Source of the DNA: DASXUX01 sp036504595
Lineage (GTDB): Bacteria > Planctomycetota > SZUA-567 > H5-PLA8
Direction: 5' to 3'
Assembly (NCBI GenBank): GCA_036504595.1
Contig: DASXUX010000022.1
Span: 124,001 to 188,000 of the forward strand
Length of the DNA stretch: 64,000 nucleotides
Shown: piece after piece, positions 46,701-53,314 of the stretch
Position numbering within the stretch: the stretch's first letter is position 1
How the letters are laid out: every line of letters starts with the position of its first letter
The notes under the pieces: model-generated
What the model was told of the DNA's origin: nothing
Seen by the model: only the letters and a program-made list of their open reading frames with translations
The model's database searches: none
Position numbers and translations under genes: made by a program

Positions 46701-48558
46701 TGCCGTCCGCACTGCCCTTGATTCCGGGACCCGCCCCGGCCAGTGTGCTGACTACCGCTGCGGGTGTAATCACGCGGATTGCGTTGTTGCCGACGTCGGC
46801 GACGTAGAGGTTCCCTGCGCTATCTATGGCCATGCCGTACGGTCCGCTGAACAACGCGGCGGTCCCTGTGCCGTCGACGAAGCCTCCAGTGGGGTTTGTC
46901 TGACCCGCGAACGTAGTCACCACGCCTGCAGGGGTGATCATGCGAATCGCGTTGTTGCCCCATTCCGCGACATAGACGTTCCCCGAACTGTCCACGGCAA
47001 TGCCCGCCGGCGCGCCAAAACTCGCCGCCGTTCCGGTATCGTCCGCATGGCCGTAAATTCCAGCCGTACCCGCGAGCGTCATCACATCGCCTGCGGGACT
47101 GATCTTGCGGATCGTGTTATTCCCGTAGTCTGAAACATAGACATTTCCTGTGCCGTCCACGGCCACGCCCTGGGGTAAGTAGAACTGTGCCGCAGCGCCT
47201 GTGCCGTCTGCACTGCCCTGGACCCCAGGCGTACCCGCCAGCGTCGTCACCACGCCTGCGGCGGTAATCTTGCGGATGGTGTTGCTGTTAAAGTCGGCGA
47301 CGTAGCAGTTGCCTGAACTGTCCACGGCCACGCTTGTAGGGCCCAAAAACTGCGCCGCGGATGCGGTGCCGTCCGCGTGGCCCAGGCCGCCCGGGATACC
47401 TGCCAATGTCGTCACCACCGCGTCGGGCGTGATTTGACGAATCGCATTGTTATTGGCGTCTCCAACGTAGACATTGCCCGAGCCGTCCACGGCCACTCCC
47501 ATAGGGTTGTAGAACTGAGCCGCGCCGCCAGTGCCATCTGCACTGCCGTAAGTCCCAGCCGTGCCTGCCGGAGTCGTCACCACACCCGCGGGAGTCACCA
47601 TGCGAATCGTGTTGTTGCTGGAGTCCGCGACGTAAATGTTCCCTGAGCCATCTACGGCCACGCCGCTCGGATAATTGAACGTCGCCGCGGTGCCTGTGTC
47701 GTCTGCGCTGCCGGTATTTCCGGCCGTGCCTGCCAGCGTTCCCACCACGCCTGCGGACGTGATCTTGCGGATCGTTGAGTTGAAACGATCTGCAACATAA
47801 AGATTGCCGGAACCGTCCACGGCCACGCCGCTCGGATAATTGAACGTCGCCGCGGTCCCGGTGTCGTCTGCGCTGCCGGAGACGCCAGCCGTACCCGCAA
47901 AAGTCGTCACCACCCCGGCGGGTGAAATCATGCGAATCGTCTGGTTGTACATGTCTGCGACATAGACATTGCCCGAGCCGTCCACGGCCACGCCAAGCGG
48001 GTAAGCGAAGCGCGCGGCACTACCCGTGTCGTCGACACTGCCCGAACTTCCTGCCGTCCCCGCCAGCGTCGTCACCACGCCGCCAGGCGTGATCTTGCGG
48101 ATCGTGAAATTTCCGCTGTCCGAGACGTAGACATTGCCAGAGCTGTCCACGGCTAGGGCCTCTGGGCCATTGAACCGCGCCGAAATGCCTGTGCCGTCCG
48201 CGCTGCCTGTTATTCCCGCCAGCCCCGCCAGTGTTGTCACCACGCCTGCGGACGTGATCTTGCGGATGATATTATTGACGGTATCCGCAACGTAGAGGTT
48301 GCCCGAACTGTCCACGGCAACGCCGTCGGGGCTGCTGAACCGCGCTGCACTCAGCGAGCCGTCAATGGCACCGGGAGAATCAACCGCCCCGGCGACTGTC
48401 GTGATGGTCAGGCTTTCGGCCCGAGCCGGTGACGAGATCCCGGCGGCCAAAAGCAACCCCAGGCAAATGAACCCACCCCTGCACGCCTTCGCGAACACCA
48501 TGACCGGCTCCTTCAAAAAGAGGTGACTTCCAGTACCCCCGACCTTCGCTGACTTCAT
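43783..48558 (-). CDS. Giant exported NHL-repeat/CHB_HEX/Ig/PKD protein
   Basis: About 1590 residues from ATG 48558 (AAGGAG 7 bases upstream); ATG 48501 has an equally placed AAGGAG and gives a shorter signal peptide (MVFAKACRGGFICLGLLLAA), so either is possible. Twelve NHL-type propeller repeats of about 55 residues (pattern GVAVDxSGNxYVADxxNxxIRKITPAGVVTTLAG) are followed by an Ig-like region. Then come four CHB_HEX-C-type repeats (GATIYYTTDGSTPTMSSPQYSSPI), a putative-Ig domain (AGLSLDSASGAITGTPTAAG), a PKD domain (FTWDYGDGTATETG) and a C-terminal beta region without a known sorting signal. It is probably a surface or extracellular adhesive/binding protein. The repeats are near-identical in DNA, so copy number may vary between strains. 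Confidence 0.85.
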   Translation of the reverse strand: MKSAKVGGTGSHLFLKEPVMVFAKACRGGFICLGLLLAAGISSPARAESLTITTVAGAVDSPGAIDGSLSAARFSSPDGVAVDSSGNLYVADTVNNIIRKITSAGVVTTLAGLAGITGSADGTGISARFNGPEALAVDSSGNVYVSDSGNFTIRKITPGGVVTTLAGTAGSSGSVDDTGSAARFAYPLGVAVDGSGNVYVADMYNQTIRMISPAGVVTTFAGTAGVSGSADDTGTAATFNYPSGVAVDGSGNLYVADRFNSTIRKITSAGVVGTLAGTAGNTGSADDTGTAATFNYPSGVAVDGSGNIYVADSSNNTIRMVTPAGVVTTPAGTAGTYGSADGTGGAAQFYNPMGVAVDGSGNVYVGDANNNAIRQITPDAVVTTLAGIPGGLGHADGTASAAQFLGPTSVAVDSSGNCYVADFNSNTIRKITAAGVVTTLAGTPGVQGSADGTGAAAQFYLPQGVAVDGTGNVYVSDYGNNTIRKISPAGDVMTLAGTAGIYGHADDTGTAASFGAPAGIAVDSSGNVYVAEWGNNAIRMITPAGVVTTFAGQTNPTGGFVDGTGTAALFSGPYGMAIDSAGNLYVADVGNNAIRVITPAAVVSTLAGAGPGIKGSADGTGSAAQFNNPNGVAVDGSGNVYVGDSYNHTIRKVTPAGAVTTVAGSVGTHGKADGTGSNALLYYPSGMTVDGSGNLYIADDGNGLIRKGVPAIDDVATINGSTGSGSGAVGSVQQLDTSPQTATSWQWSTVRNPGGSTAALSSTTVRNPTFTPDIADVWVFQLLATDASGHTSLSFIHFTGNPAAAARPTFSLASGTYVGSQSVTISCTTPGATIYYTTDGTTPDSSSPQYSTPINVTASLTIATYAAHAGMYNSSTAYGNYYIKVEIPTFTPVAGTYSNAQSVTISCATNGATIYYTTDGLIPSNSSPQYSAPINVATNMTVQAYAVSAGLYDSDVGSATYNITSSATVATPTFSPAAGTYSAAQSVSIACTTSGATIYYTTDGSTPTMSSPQYSSPISVTSSRTLKAYACHAGMSSSAVATAAYTIMTTVATPTFNPAAGIYSNAQSVTISSTTAGATIYYTTDGSTPTMSSPQYSSPISVASNTTLKAYACHAGMNNSAVASATYTFGSPPAITSATSATGLNGNSFSYTITATKNPTSFSASALPAGLSLDSASGAITGTPTAAGVTKVTINAFNAYGCGSATLNIDIGAQGPAITFVNASMNPVFFGQDTSLWAEATNPNNGTLTFTWDYGDGTATETGDVIYHYHSAPVSGQYVGTVTVSDGKYSSQPWQFVIIVEAPDSGGEGIQNGLDALGAVVNSLNSISQSLQSDGDLVKLFIDLTGFIPRSSYDVSTEFSLPSRSSATISGTYAVAKLNEPSVYVANSSVCDKGTANVRGRARLTIPMSNREVGLPVNYKAEPSSYGITCTSMKGKFGFSAAAKAKGDSVSLSTTVELPEGLDVSKEQELTIGIGNVLDHVIVDSHGKGKSTGDNGLLKQVTIKYPKVDKTTKLTAGTPDKRIAKIGVTLNAKELTARGFDTEGVDPTMDGKPLQIQAAFVLAGVAYQTRVPASLKVTPKKDAGAISLGRR

Positions 48559-48938
48559 TGACGGACTCCTTCCAAGAGATGACGTGCAACACCGCCGAAA
48601 AAGAAGGCGCTTGCCACGAATGGCATTTTCGCTGCCAGTAGTTTGGTCCATTGTGCCGGGCTGAGATGCTAGGATGTGCGCTGCTTCAGACGAATTCAGA
48701 GAACCTAGGGCAATCCTGATCACTACACTCCAGCGGCTTCGATAAGGCAATTCGCAACATTGATATGCGCTGGTCGCAGCGCTCCGCGTTCACAAGTTGT
48801 GACCGAAACCGAGACCAGTATACAGTGCACTCGCGTCACGCGTGTCTGCTATCTTCATTAAGTTTGCGCCATATGGCTGTGCTGCTTATTGCGAAACCTG
48901 GCAATTGCCGTTTCGCCGCCGCATAAAGACATAAAAAC

Positions 48939-48970
48939 GGGGCGAATGTGCTCCACACGCTTCGCCCCGC
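48939..48970 (-). terminator. Terminator-like hairpin of DUF4159 copy 1
   Basis: On the minus strand: GCGGGGCGAAGCGTGTGG... closing ATTCGCCCC, followed by GTTTTTATG. The stem (GGGGCGAA/TTCGCCCC, with inner TGTG/CACA) and T-tract fit an intrinsic terminator about 55 bases past the gene's stop. Copy of 43526-43556. Confidence 0.8.
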
Positions 48971-48984
48971 CTCGTGGTTGTCTG

Positions 48985-49019
48985 GACTCCAGACTCTCGA
49001 CTCCAGACTCCAGACTTTT
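48985..49019 (-). repeat. GACTCCA heptamer array at the end of DUF4159 copy 1
   Basis: GACTCCA, GACTCTC, GACTCCA, GACTCCA, GACTTTT end 3 bases before the stop of DUF4159 copy 1. A shorter array (GACTCCA, GACTTTT; 59275-59288) sits at the same place after copy 2. Confidence 0.85.
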
Positions 49020-49022
49020 CGT

Positions 49023-50546
49023 TCAGTGCGTCATCGCATACGTAACAATATTGACGCCCAAGCGCAGCGCATCGCCGCGAGCGTACCCCTTGCCCTGCGG
49101 ATGTTCGCTGCCCTGCCATCCGCCGCCGAGATCGTAGCGGCTGTACAGCACGCGCAGATCGCCGTCGATCAAAATGCCTTCCACCTGCGGCGTGTTCAGT
49201 TTCGGTTCCAGCCGCTGCACGGCCGGGGAGAACTCCACCTTGCCGATCTTGTAGTAGTTCGAATAGACCTCGTGATCGGCGTCGATCTGCTTCAGTTCCG
49301 CGTTCGGCAGAACTTTCTTCAGCTCCCGCCGCGCCGCGATATCGAACGCCTTCAGTCCTTGCGAATTGTCCATCAGCAGCGTCCCGCCGCGGCTCAGGAA
49401 GCCTTTCAGCGCGTCCGCTTCGGCTTCGGTGAGCGAGAAGTCGTGGCATCCGGCCAGATACAAGAACTGCACGCCTTGCAGGCTGTCTTGTCCCAGAGCC
49501 ACCGTCTTGCGGCGGAACGTCAGTTTCACGTTGGTGCTCGTCGCCAGCGCCCGCAGCAAGTTGCCCGGCCCGCCCGGATCGCTGTTCCACACGCCGTTGT
49601 GTTTCACTTGCGCGAAAACGAACTCGTCGCCCTGGGACTTCTGGTCGCCCGTGCCGTACAGTTCCGGCCGCGCGTGAGCTTTCCCTAGTTCCGAATATCC
49701 GACCGCATAGGAAACCATGTTTAATCCTAGCAGCGTCGCGCTTTCGACATCGTAGTAAACGGCTTGTTTGATGCGGAAGTCCGGCGTGAAGTTATCCCAC
49801 CCGCAGCCCAGGCCCCACTTGCTGACCACGACGCCCACCCGGCAACCGCAGTAGATGCCTTCCAATTCCGGCATCTTCGCGCCGCCCAGCGACGGAATGT
49901 TCGCCTTCTCCACATCCGTGATCATGTGATAGAGCGGATGATCCATCGGAACCTTGCGCAAATTCTCTTCCGGGAAGGCCTGCTTGAGCGTCTTCACGCA
50001 TCCCTCATAGAAGAACGGACTCCCCGCGACTGAATCCATCCAGATCATGCCGCCATTCAGCACATACTTTCGCAGCATCGCGATCTGCTCTTCTGGAAGT
50101 TTCAGCGTGCGGCCTCCCGAGAAAAATAGCACCGGAATCTCCGCCGGATCTCCGCTGAAACCGTTCAGGTTCGTGTCCACGCTGTTGTATTGAAGCTTCA
50201 AATACTGCGAAGCCTTCCGCAGAAGCTGCTGACAATCGGCCGGTGCCATGTTCCAGTCCGCCACGTTCGCCTTCGACCCGTCTTCCAGCGTGAAATCGGC
50301 AGAGGCGCCCCACTGCACCTTGCCGATCAACGTCGGCGGCATCGGTTCGCGCTTGCGTTCGCTGCGCCGCAGCGGCGTCGCCGGCAGCGGCAGCGGTGGA
50401 ACGCCTTCGCCGCCCTTCAGCCTGTTCTTGTGAGCTTCCGGCGGCCGGCCCAGCGGCTTGAAATAATCGTCTTCGCTCAGCGCCATCGCCAGCCCGCACG
50501 ATCCGGCCAGCACCAACAGCACCGCCATTCGCAATGAGTTCGTCAT
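49023..50546 (-). CDS. DUF4159 exported protein, copy 1
   Basis: 507 residues from ATG 50546 (GGAGGG upstream; the TTG at 50564 overlaps that ribosome site). Signal peptide MAVLLVLAGSCGLAMALSEDD region. The DUF4159 fold, a class-I GATase-like domain, is seen twice: EIPVLFFSGGRTLKLPEEQIAMLRKYVLNGGMIWMDS (residues about 145-185) and VQFLYLAGCHDFSLTEAEADALKGFLSRGGTLLMDN (about 350-390). Each is followed by a Cys/His-containing turn or KVLPNAELK region, and IDGDLRVLYSRYDLGGGWQ closes the second. The typical GATase catalytic Cys-His-Glu set is not evident. Function unknown. Copy 2 (59292-60815) is about 96 % identical in protein. Confidence 0.85.
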   Translation of the reverse strand: MTNSLRMAVLLVLAGSCGLAMALSEDDYFKPLGRPPEAHKNRLKGGEGVPPLPLPATPLRRSERKREPMPPTLIGKVQWGASADFTLEDGSKANVADWNMAPADCQQLLRKASQYLKLQYNSVDTNLNGFSGDPAEIPVLFFSGGRTLKLPEEQIAMLRKYVLNGGMIWMDSVAGSPFFYEGCVKTLKQAFPEENLRKVPMDHPLYHMITDVEKANIPSLGGAKMPELEGIYCGCRVGVVVSKWGLGCGWDNFTPDFRIKQAVYYDVESATLLGLNMVSYAVGYSELGKAHARPELYGTGDQKSQGDEFVFAQVKHNGVWNSDPGGPGNLLRALATSTNVKLTFRRKTVALGQDSLQGVQFLYLAGCHDFSLTEAEADALKGFLSRGGTLLMDNSQGLKAFDIAARRELKKVLPNAELKQIDADHEVYSNYYKIGKVEFSPAVQRLEPKLNTPQVEGILIDGDLRVLYSRYDLGGGWQGSEHPQGKGYARGDALRLGVNIVTYAMTH

Positions 50547-50597
50547 GGGGAAAAATCCCTCCAAAACACGGTACCGCAGGCCTCTGACCTGCCCTCC

Positions 50598-50642
50598 GGT
50601 CCCCCTCTCCCCCGCGAGGGAGAGGGGCTAGGGGTGAGGGGG
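50598..50642. repeat. CCCCTCTCCC palindromic element
   Basis: GGTCCCCCTCTCCC faces GGGAGAGGGGC across GCGA, followed by TAGGGGTGAGGGGGC. It is the inverted intergenic copy of the element embedded in the phosphoesterase gene at 4051-4096. It lies 50 bp upstream of the DUF4159 copy 1 start. Confidence 0.85.
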
Positions 50643-50760
50643 CAAACGCTCCCAAATTCTAGCGCCGCCCTCGTTAGCCCTCTACACTTCCGACGAGATG
50701 TTTTCGCGTTTAATTGGCTCAAACTGGGGAATTCTGCTGCACATGTGCATCGGCGTTGCT

Positions 50761-51417
50761 CTATTCCCCCACCATCCAGATCAGCAGCCCCGGGCACGGA
50801 TTGGGATTCGACGTGTCCGATCCTGTTGCGGTCTTCATCATCTGCCGCAAGCGCAGCAGTTCGACCGTCTCCATGGGGCCGAATTCCGTGCTCGTATCGG
50901 GCGCGCCGGTCGAGCAGTGCGACCCATTGGTAATCCACCCCGCCGCGCTTGCGTTGATTCCCGGACTGCACGAGCCGCCGGGGCACGCGACCACAGCTCG
51001 CCAGTTGCCATCCTTATCGCGGTTCACTGTTGCCAAAATCTCAAACTCACCCGCGGCGAATTCCCTCGTCAACGTCGAAGACGACGCTGGAAAACCACTC
51101 TCCGGAACGCCATCGGTGATGCAGCGCAGCGAATATTTTCCCGGCGCAGGCAAGTACACTCGCCAGCGCCAGGTCTTGTCTTCCAGCGTGCGGACCGAAC
51201 GCACGTAGCGAGCTTGCGGGTTGGCGATCACCAGCGCGCCCGTCTCTTCGCGCAGCTTGCGGTTCTCCTCCCGCAGAACCCGCGTCTCGCGAAACGCGCA
51301 CATCGTCAGGATGATCGAACTCACCGTCAACGAGAGCAGGATCAGCGTCCCGAGCGAAAACCGTGGCCGCCACCGCTTCGCCGGCGTTAGTGTTGGGGTC
51401 ACGTTTTCGTCAGGCAT
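50761..51417 (-). CDS. Membrane-anchored protein with an RFSLGTL TM motif
   Basis: The start is placed at ATG 51417 (MPDENVTPTLTP); a frame extension to 51471 begins at the base of a hairpin and is less likely. The 218-residue product has a short cytosolic N-terminus, one TM (RPRFSLGTLILLSLTVSSIILTM), a coiled coil (RETRVLREENRKLREETG) and an extracytoplasmic beta domain (KTWRWRVYLPAPGKYSLRCITDG) with several cysteines. The RFSLRTL-type TM motif is frequent in planctomycete membrane proteins. Function unknown. It follows the permuted papain-fold gene on the same strand, with a terminator hairpin between. Confidence 0.65.
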   Translation of the reverse strand: MPDENVTPTLTPAKRWRPRFSLGTLILLSLTVSSIILTMCAFRETRVLREENRKLREETGALVIANPQARYVRSVRTLEDKTWRWRVYLPAPGKYSLRCITDGVPESGFPASSSTLTREFAAGEFEILATVNRDKDGNWRAVVACPGGSCSPGINASAAGWITNGSHCSTGAPDTSTEFGPMETVELLRLRQMMKTATGSDTSNPNPCPGLLIWMVGE

Positions 51418-51471
51418 GCCATTCTGAATAGCACGTTTCCCGCTGGATTCCAGATTCATCCTCAAACGCAT

Positions 51472-51503
51472 CGCGCGGCCCAGACTCCCATCCGGGCCGC
51501 GCG
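51472..51503 (-). terminator. GC-rich hairpin after the papain-fold gene
   Basis: Perfect 10-bp arms CGCGCGGCCC (51472-51481) and GGGCCGCGCG (51494-51503) with a 12-base loop, 24 bases past the stop of the minus-strand gene 51528-52736. In the minus direction it is not followed by a T-tract; on the plus strand TTTCTC follows. Confidence 0.7.
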
Positions 51504-51527
51504 TTTCTCTGCTGTGGGTCCAAGGGT

Positions 51528-52736
51528 CTACTTGGAGCCGCAGGAGCCCGATCCAAAATCAAAGCTGCTGCTCGATCCTTTGGTCGCCGGCGCGGTGTTC
51601 GAGCCCGAGGAGGAACCGCTGCTCGATCCGCCCGACGAACCCGACGTGGCAGGGGCGACGCCCGAACCCGAAGTCGCCGGGGCAACGCCAGCCGTCGGAG
51701 TCGAATTTGCGCTGGGCGTGTAGTAGGTCTTGATGATCTGCGCGTCGGTCTCTTGCACTTCGGCGGTGCTCGTCGTTCCGCCGGGGTTGACGATGTGTTC
51801 GGAGTATCCGCAAATGTCCTTGTCCAACACATCCGGAACATCGACCTTGTCCCAGAAGCTGAAGAGATCCGTGCCGACCGCCTTGTCAACCGCGCGGACG
51901 AACGAGACGCAGTTGCACTTCCACCAGTCGTATTTTTTGCCGTTCCACTCGGCGTTCAGGTCCAGGATCTTCTTGAGCTGATCCTCGTTGATCTTGTAGC
52001 ATACCTTGCTGTTCCACATGTGATGCGTGTCGTTGAAGATGCCTCTCTTGTCCCGCCGGCCATAATAGCCGAAGCCCGTCCACGCACCCGGCGTCTCATA
52101 CGGCCGCACCTTGATGAAGCCATGCCCGCAGCCGTCCGTGTCCGCGTAGTACGCCAGCACATACGCTTTGCTCGGAGAGAGATTCGGATAGTGCGCCAAG
52201 TCCGCCGGAAGCGGATCGGTCTGCGAGGGGCGATGGGGCTCTTCCGGAGTGGCCGGCGTATTCGACGTCGGCGGCGCAACGGTTTCGCCCGGCGTGGTTG
52301 GCGTGGCCGGCGTGACCGGGGTGTTGGAAGTGGGCGGAGCCACCGTGTCGCCCGGCGGATTGGCGGCCGGCGGATTGATCGGAACGACCGGCGCGTCGTT
52401 GTTGATCTGAATCACCGTGCCCGGAACCAACCACGGTTCGTCGAAGGGCCGATACCCGTCATCGCGCGTCCAATCAGTCGGCCGATCGAACGGCCGATCG
52501 ACTGGTCGATCAACTGGCTTATCGTGGTGAACTATCGGCAAGTCGGCCGGCTTGGCATGCTTCGCGGCGATATGTTTCGGCTGCCTGCTTCGGCGGACGT
52601 TGTCGGTCGGGCTGCTATCGTCGCGTGTCGCAGAAGGTCGGCGGTCAAAGGCCCGGCCGCTGAGGCGCTCGGATGCAGAAAGGCTCGCGCCAAGCAGTAC
52701 GGCGGCTAGTGCAAAGATCAGTACTCTCGTGTTCAT
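51528..52736 (-). CDS. Exported permuted papain-fold (NlpC/P60-like) protein
   Basis: 402 residues from ATG 52736 with AAGGAGACC upstream and a signal peptide (MNTRVLIFALAAVLLGASLSAS). A Pro/Thr-rich region (TPATPTTPGETVAPPTSNTPA, about 130-175) precedes the likely catalytic domain at about 190-310. It shows DGCGHGFIKVRPYET (His first) and then YDWWKCNCVSFVRAVDKAVG (Cys later). The His-before-Cys order is that of circularly permuted papain-like enzymes (LRAT/YiiX/DUF4105-type). These act on peptides, amides or acyl groups; the target is unknown. The Ser/Gly-rich tail SGSCGSK is low complexity. The family assignment is an inference from motif order. Confidence 0.6.
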   Translation of the reverse strand: MNTRVLIFALAAVLLGASLSASERLSGRAFDRRPSATRDDSSPTDNVRRSRQPKHIAAKHAKPADLPIVHHDKPVDRPVDRPFDRPTDWTRDDGYRPFDEPWLVPGTVIQINNDAPVVPINPPAANPPGDTVAPPTSNTPVTPATPTTPGETVAPPTSNTPATPEEPHRPSQTDPLPADLAHYPNLSPSKAYVLAYYADTDGCGHGFIKVRPYETPGAWTGFGYYGRRDKRGIFNDTHHMWNSKVCYKINEDQLKKILDLNAEWNGKKYDWWKCNCVSFVRAVDKAVGTDLFSFWDKVDVPDVLDKDICGYSEHIVNPGGTTSTAEVQETDAQIIKTYYTPSANSTPTAGVAPATSGSGVAPATSGSSGGSSSGSSSGSNTAPATKGSSSSFDFGSGSCGSK

Positions 52737-53314
52737 CTCGGTCTCCTTTTTCTCCCAAGTCCACCGGGAAGAATGGCAACAAGGAGGCCAGGATTTTCCA
52801 GTCCGCTGTAAAATCACAACTCTTGATACCTCAACATTTTGTATTAACTTGGCGACACCGCCAAACAGGAATGTCCAGCCACGCGCGACCAAATTTCCGG
52901 TAAAGCGATTCAGGGCTGTTGGGATCACTCACCCGGCCAAATGGACCGGGTGAGACAATGGATTCGATCGCATGGAAACGCTAAGATTTCAGCTCCGTCG
53001 ATTCATGGCGATGACGAAGAGCGGCATCCGATCGTGCGCCTTACTTCGCTGCGCTGATCGCTATGCTCGTCTTCCCCTTGGCCGTCAAAACGATCTTCGG
53101 CGCCATGATGCCTGCGATCTCGTTCGTCGAAATGACGAATGGGACGAACTGCGGAGCCGTAGAACCCGCCGAACCCGACAGGATTGTTTCCCGAAAAGTC
53201 TTCCATTGGTCAGAACTAAAGTATAATAAAGGCGTTGTTGCGTGAGGATGACTTCGTCGCAGCAGCGTGTGGGAATATTGATTTTATCTCTACGACGTTT
53301 ATGAGAGTGTTCGG
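52737..53314. other. Intergenic region upstream of the histidine kinase
   Basis: About 580 bases. It includes a CTCACCCGG/CCGGGTGAG inverted repeat (52928-52954) and a perfect TATAAT at 53222-53227, about 90 bases before the kinase start, but no matching -35 at 17 bp. On the minus strand a frame around 53053-53270 reads WKTFRETILSGS...APKIVLTAKGKTSIAISAAK followed by a stop; it lacks a start codon and may be the remnant of an exported protein gene (low confidence). Otherwise nothing recognised. Confidence 0.4.

Larger units (their letters stand above)
48559..49022. other. Intergenic region with terminator-like repeat and heptamers
   Basis: About 460 bases. It holds the upstream region of the giant gene (48559-48900, no box confidently assigned; AT-rich near 48700-48880), the terminator-like hairpin at 48939-48970 and the GACTCCA heptamer array 48985-49019. 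No gene seen. Confidence 0.5.

Noticed and set aside
46440..48420. CRISPR-like array of regularly spaced near-identical units
   Set aside because: The 165-bp period is coding: each unit is one NHL repeat of a single open frame, and unit size and lack of unique spacers do not fit CRISPR.
53222..53227. TATAAT as a promoter -10 box for the histidine kinase
   Set aside because: The -10 match is perfect, but no acceptable -35 lies 16-18 bp upstream; not listed as a promoter feature.
53003..53270. Minus-strand frame ending APKIVLTAKGKTSIAISAAK
   Set aside because: Coding-like C-terminal composition but no start codon or upstream domain; kept only as a possible gene remnant in the intergenic note.
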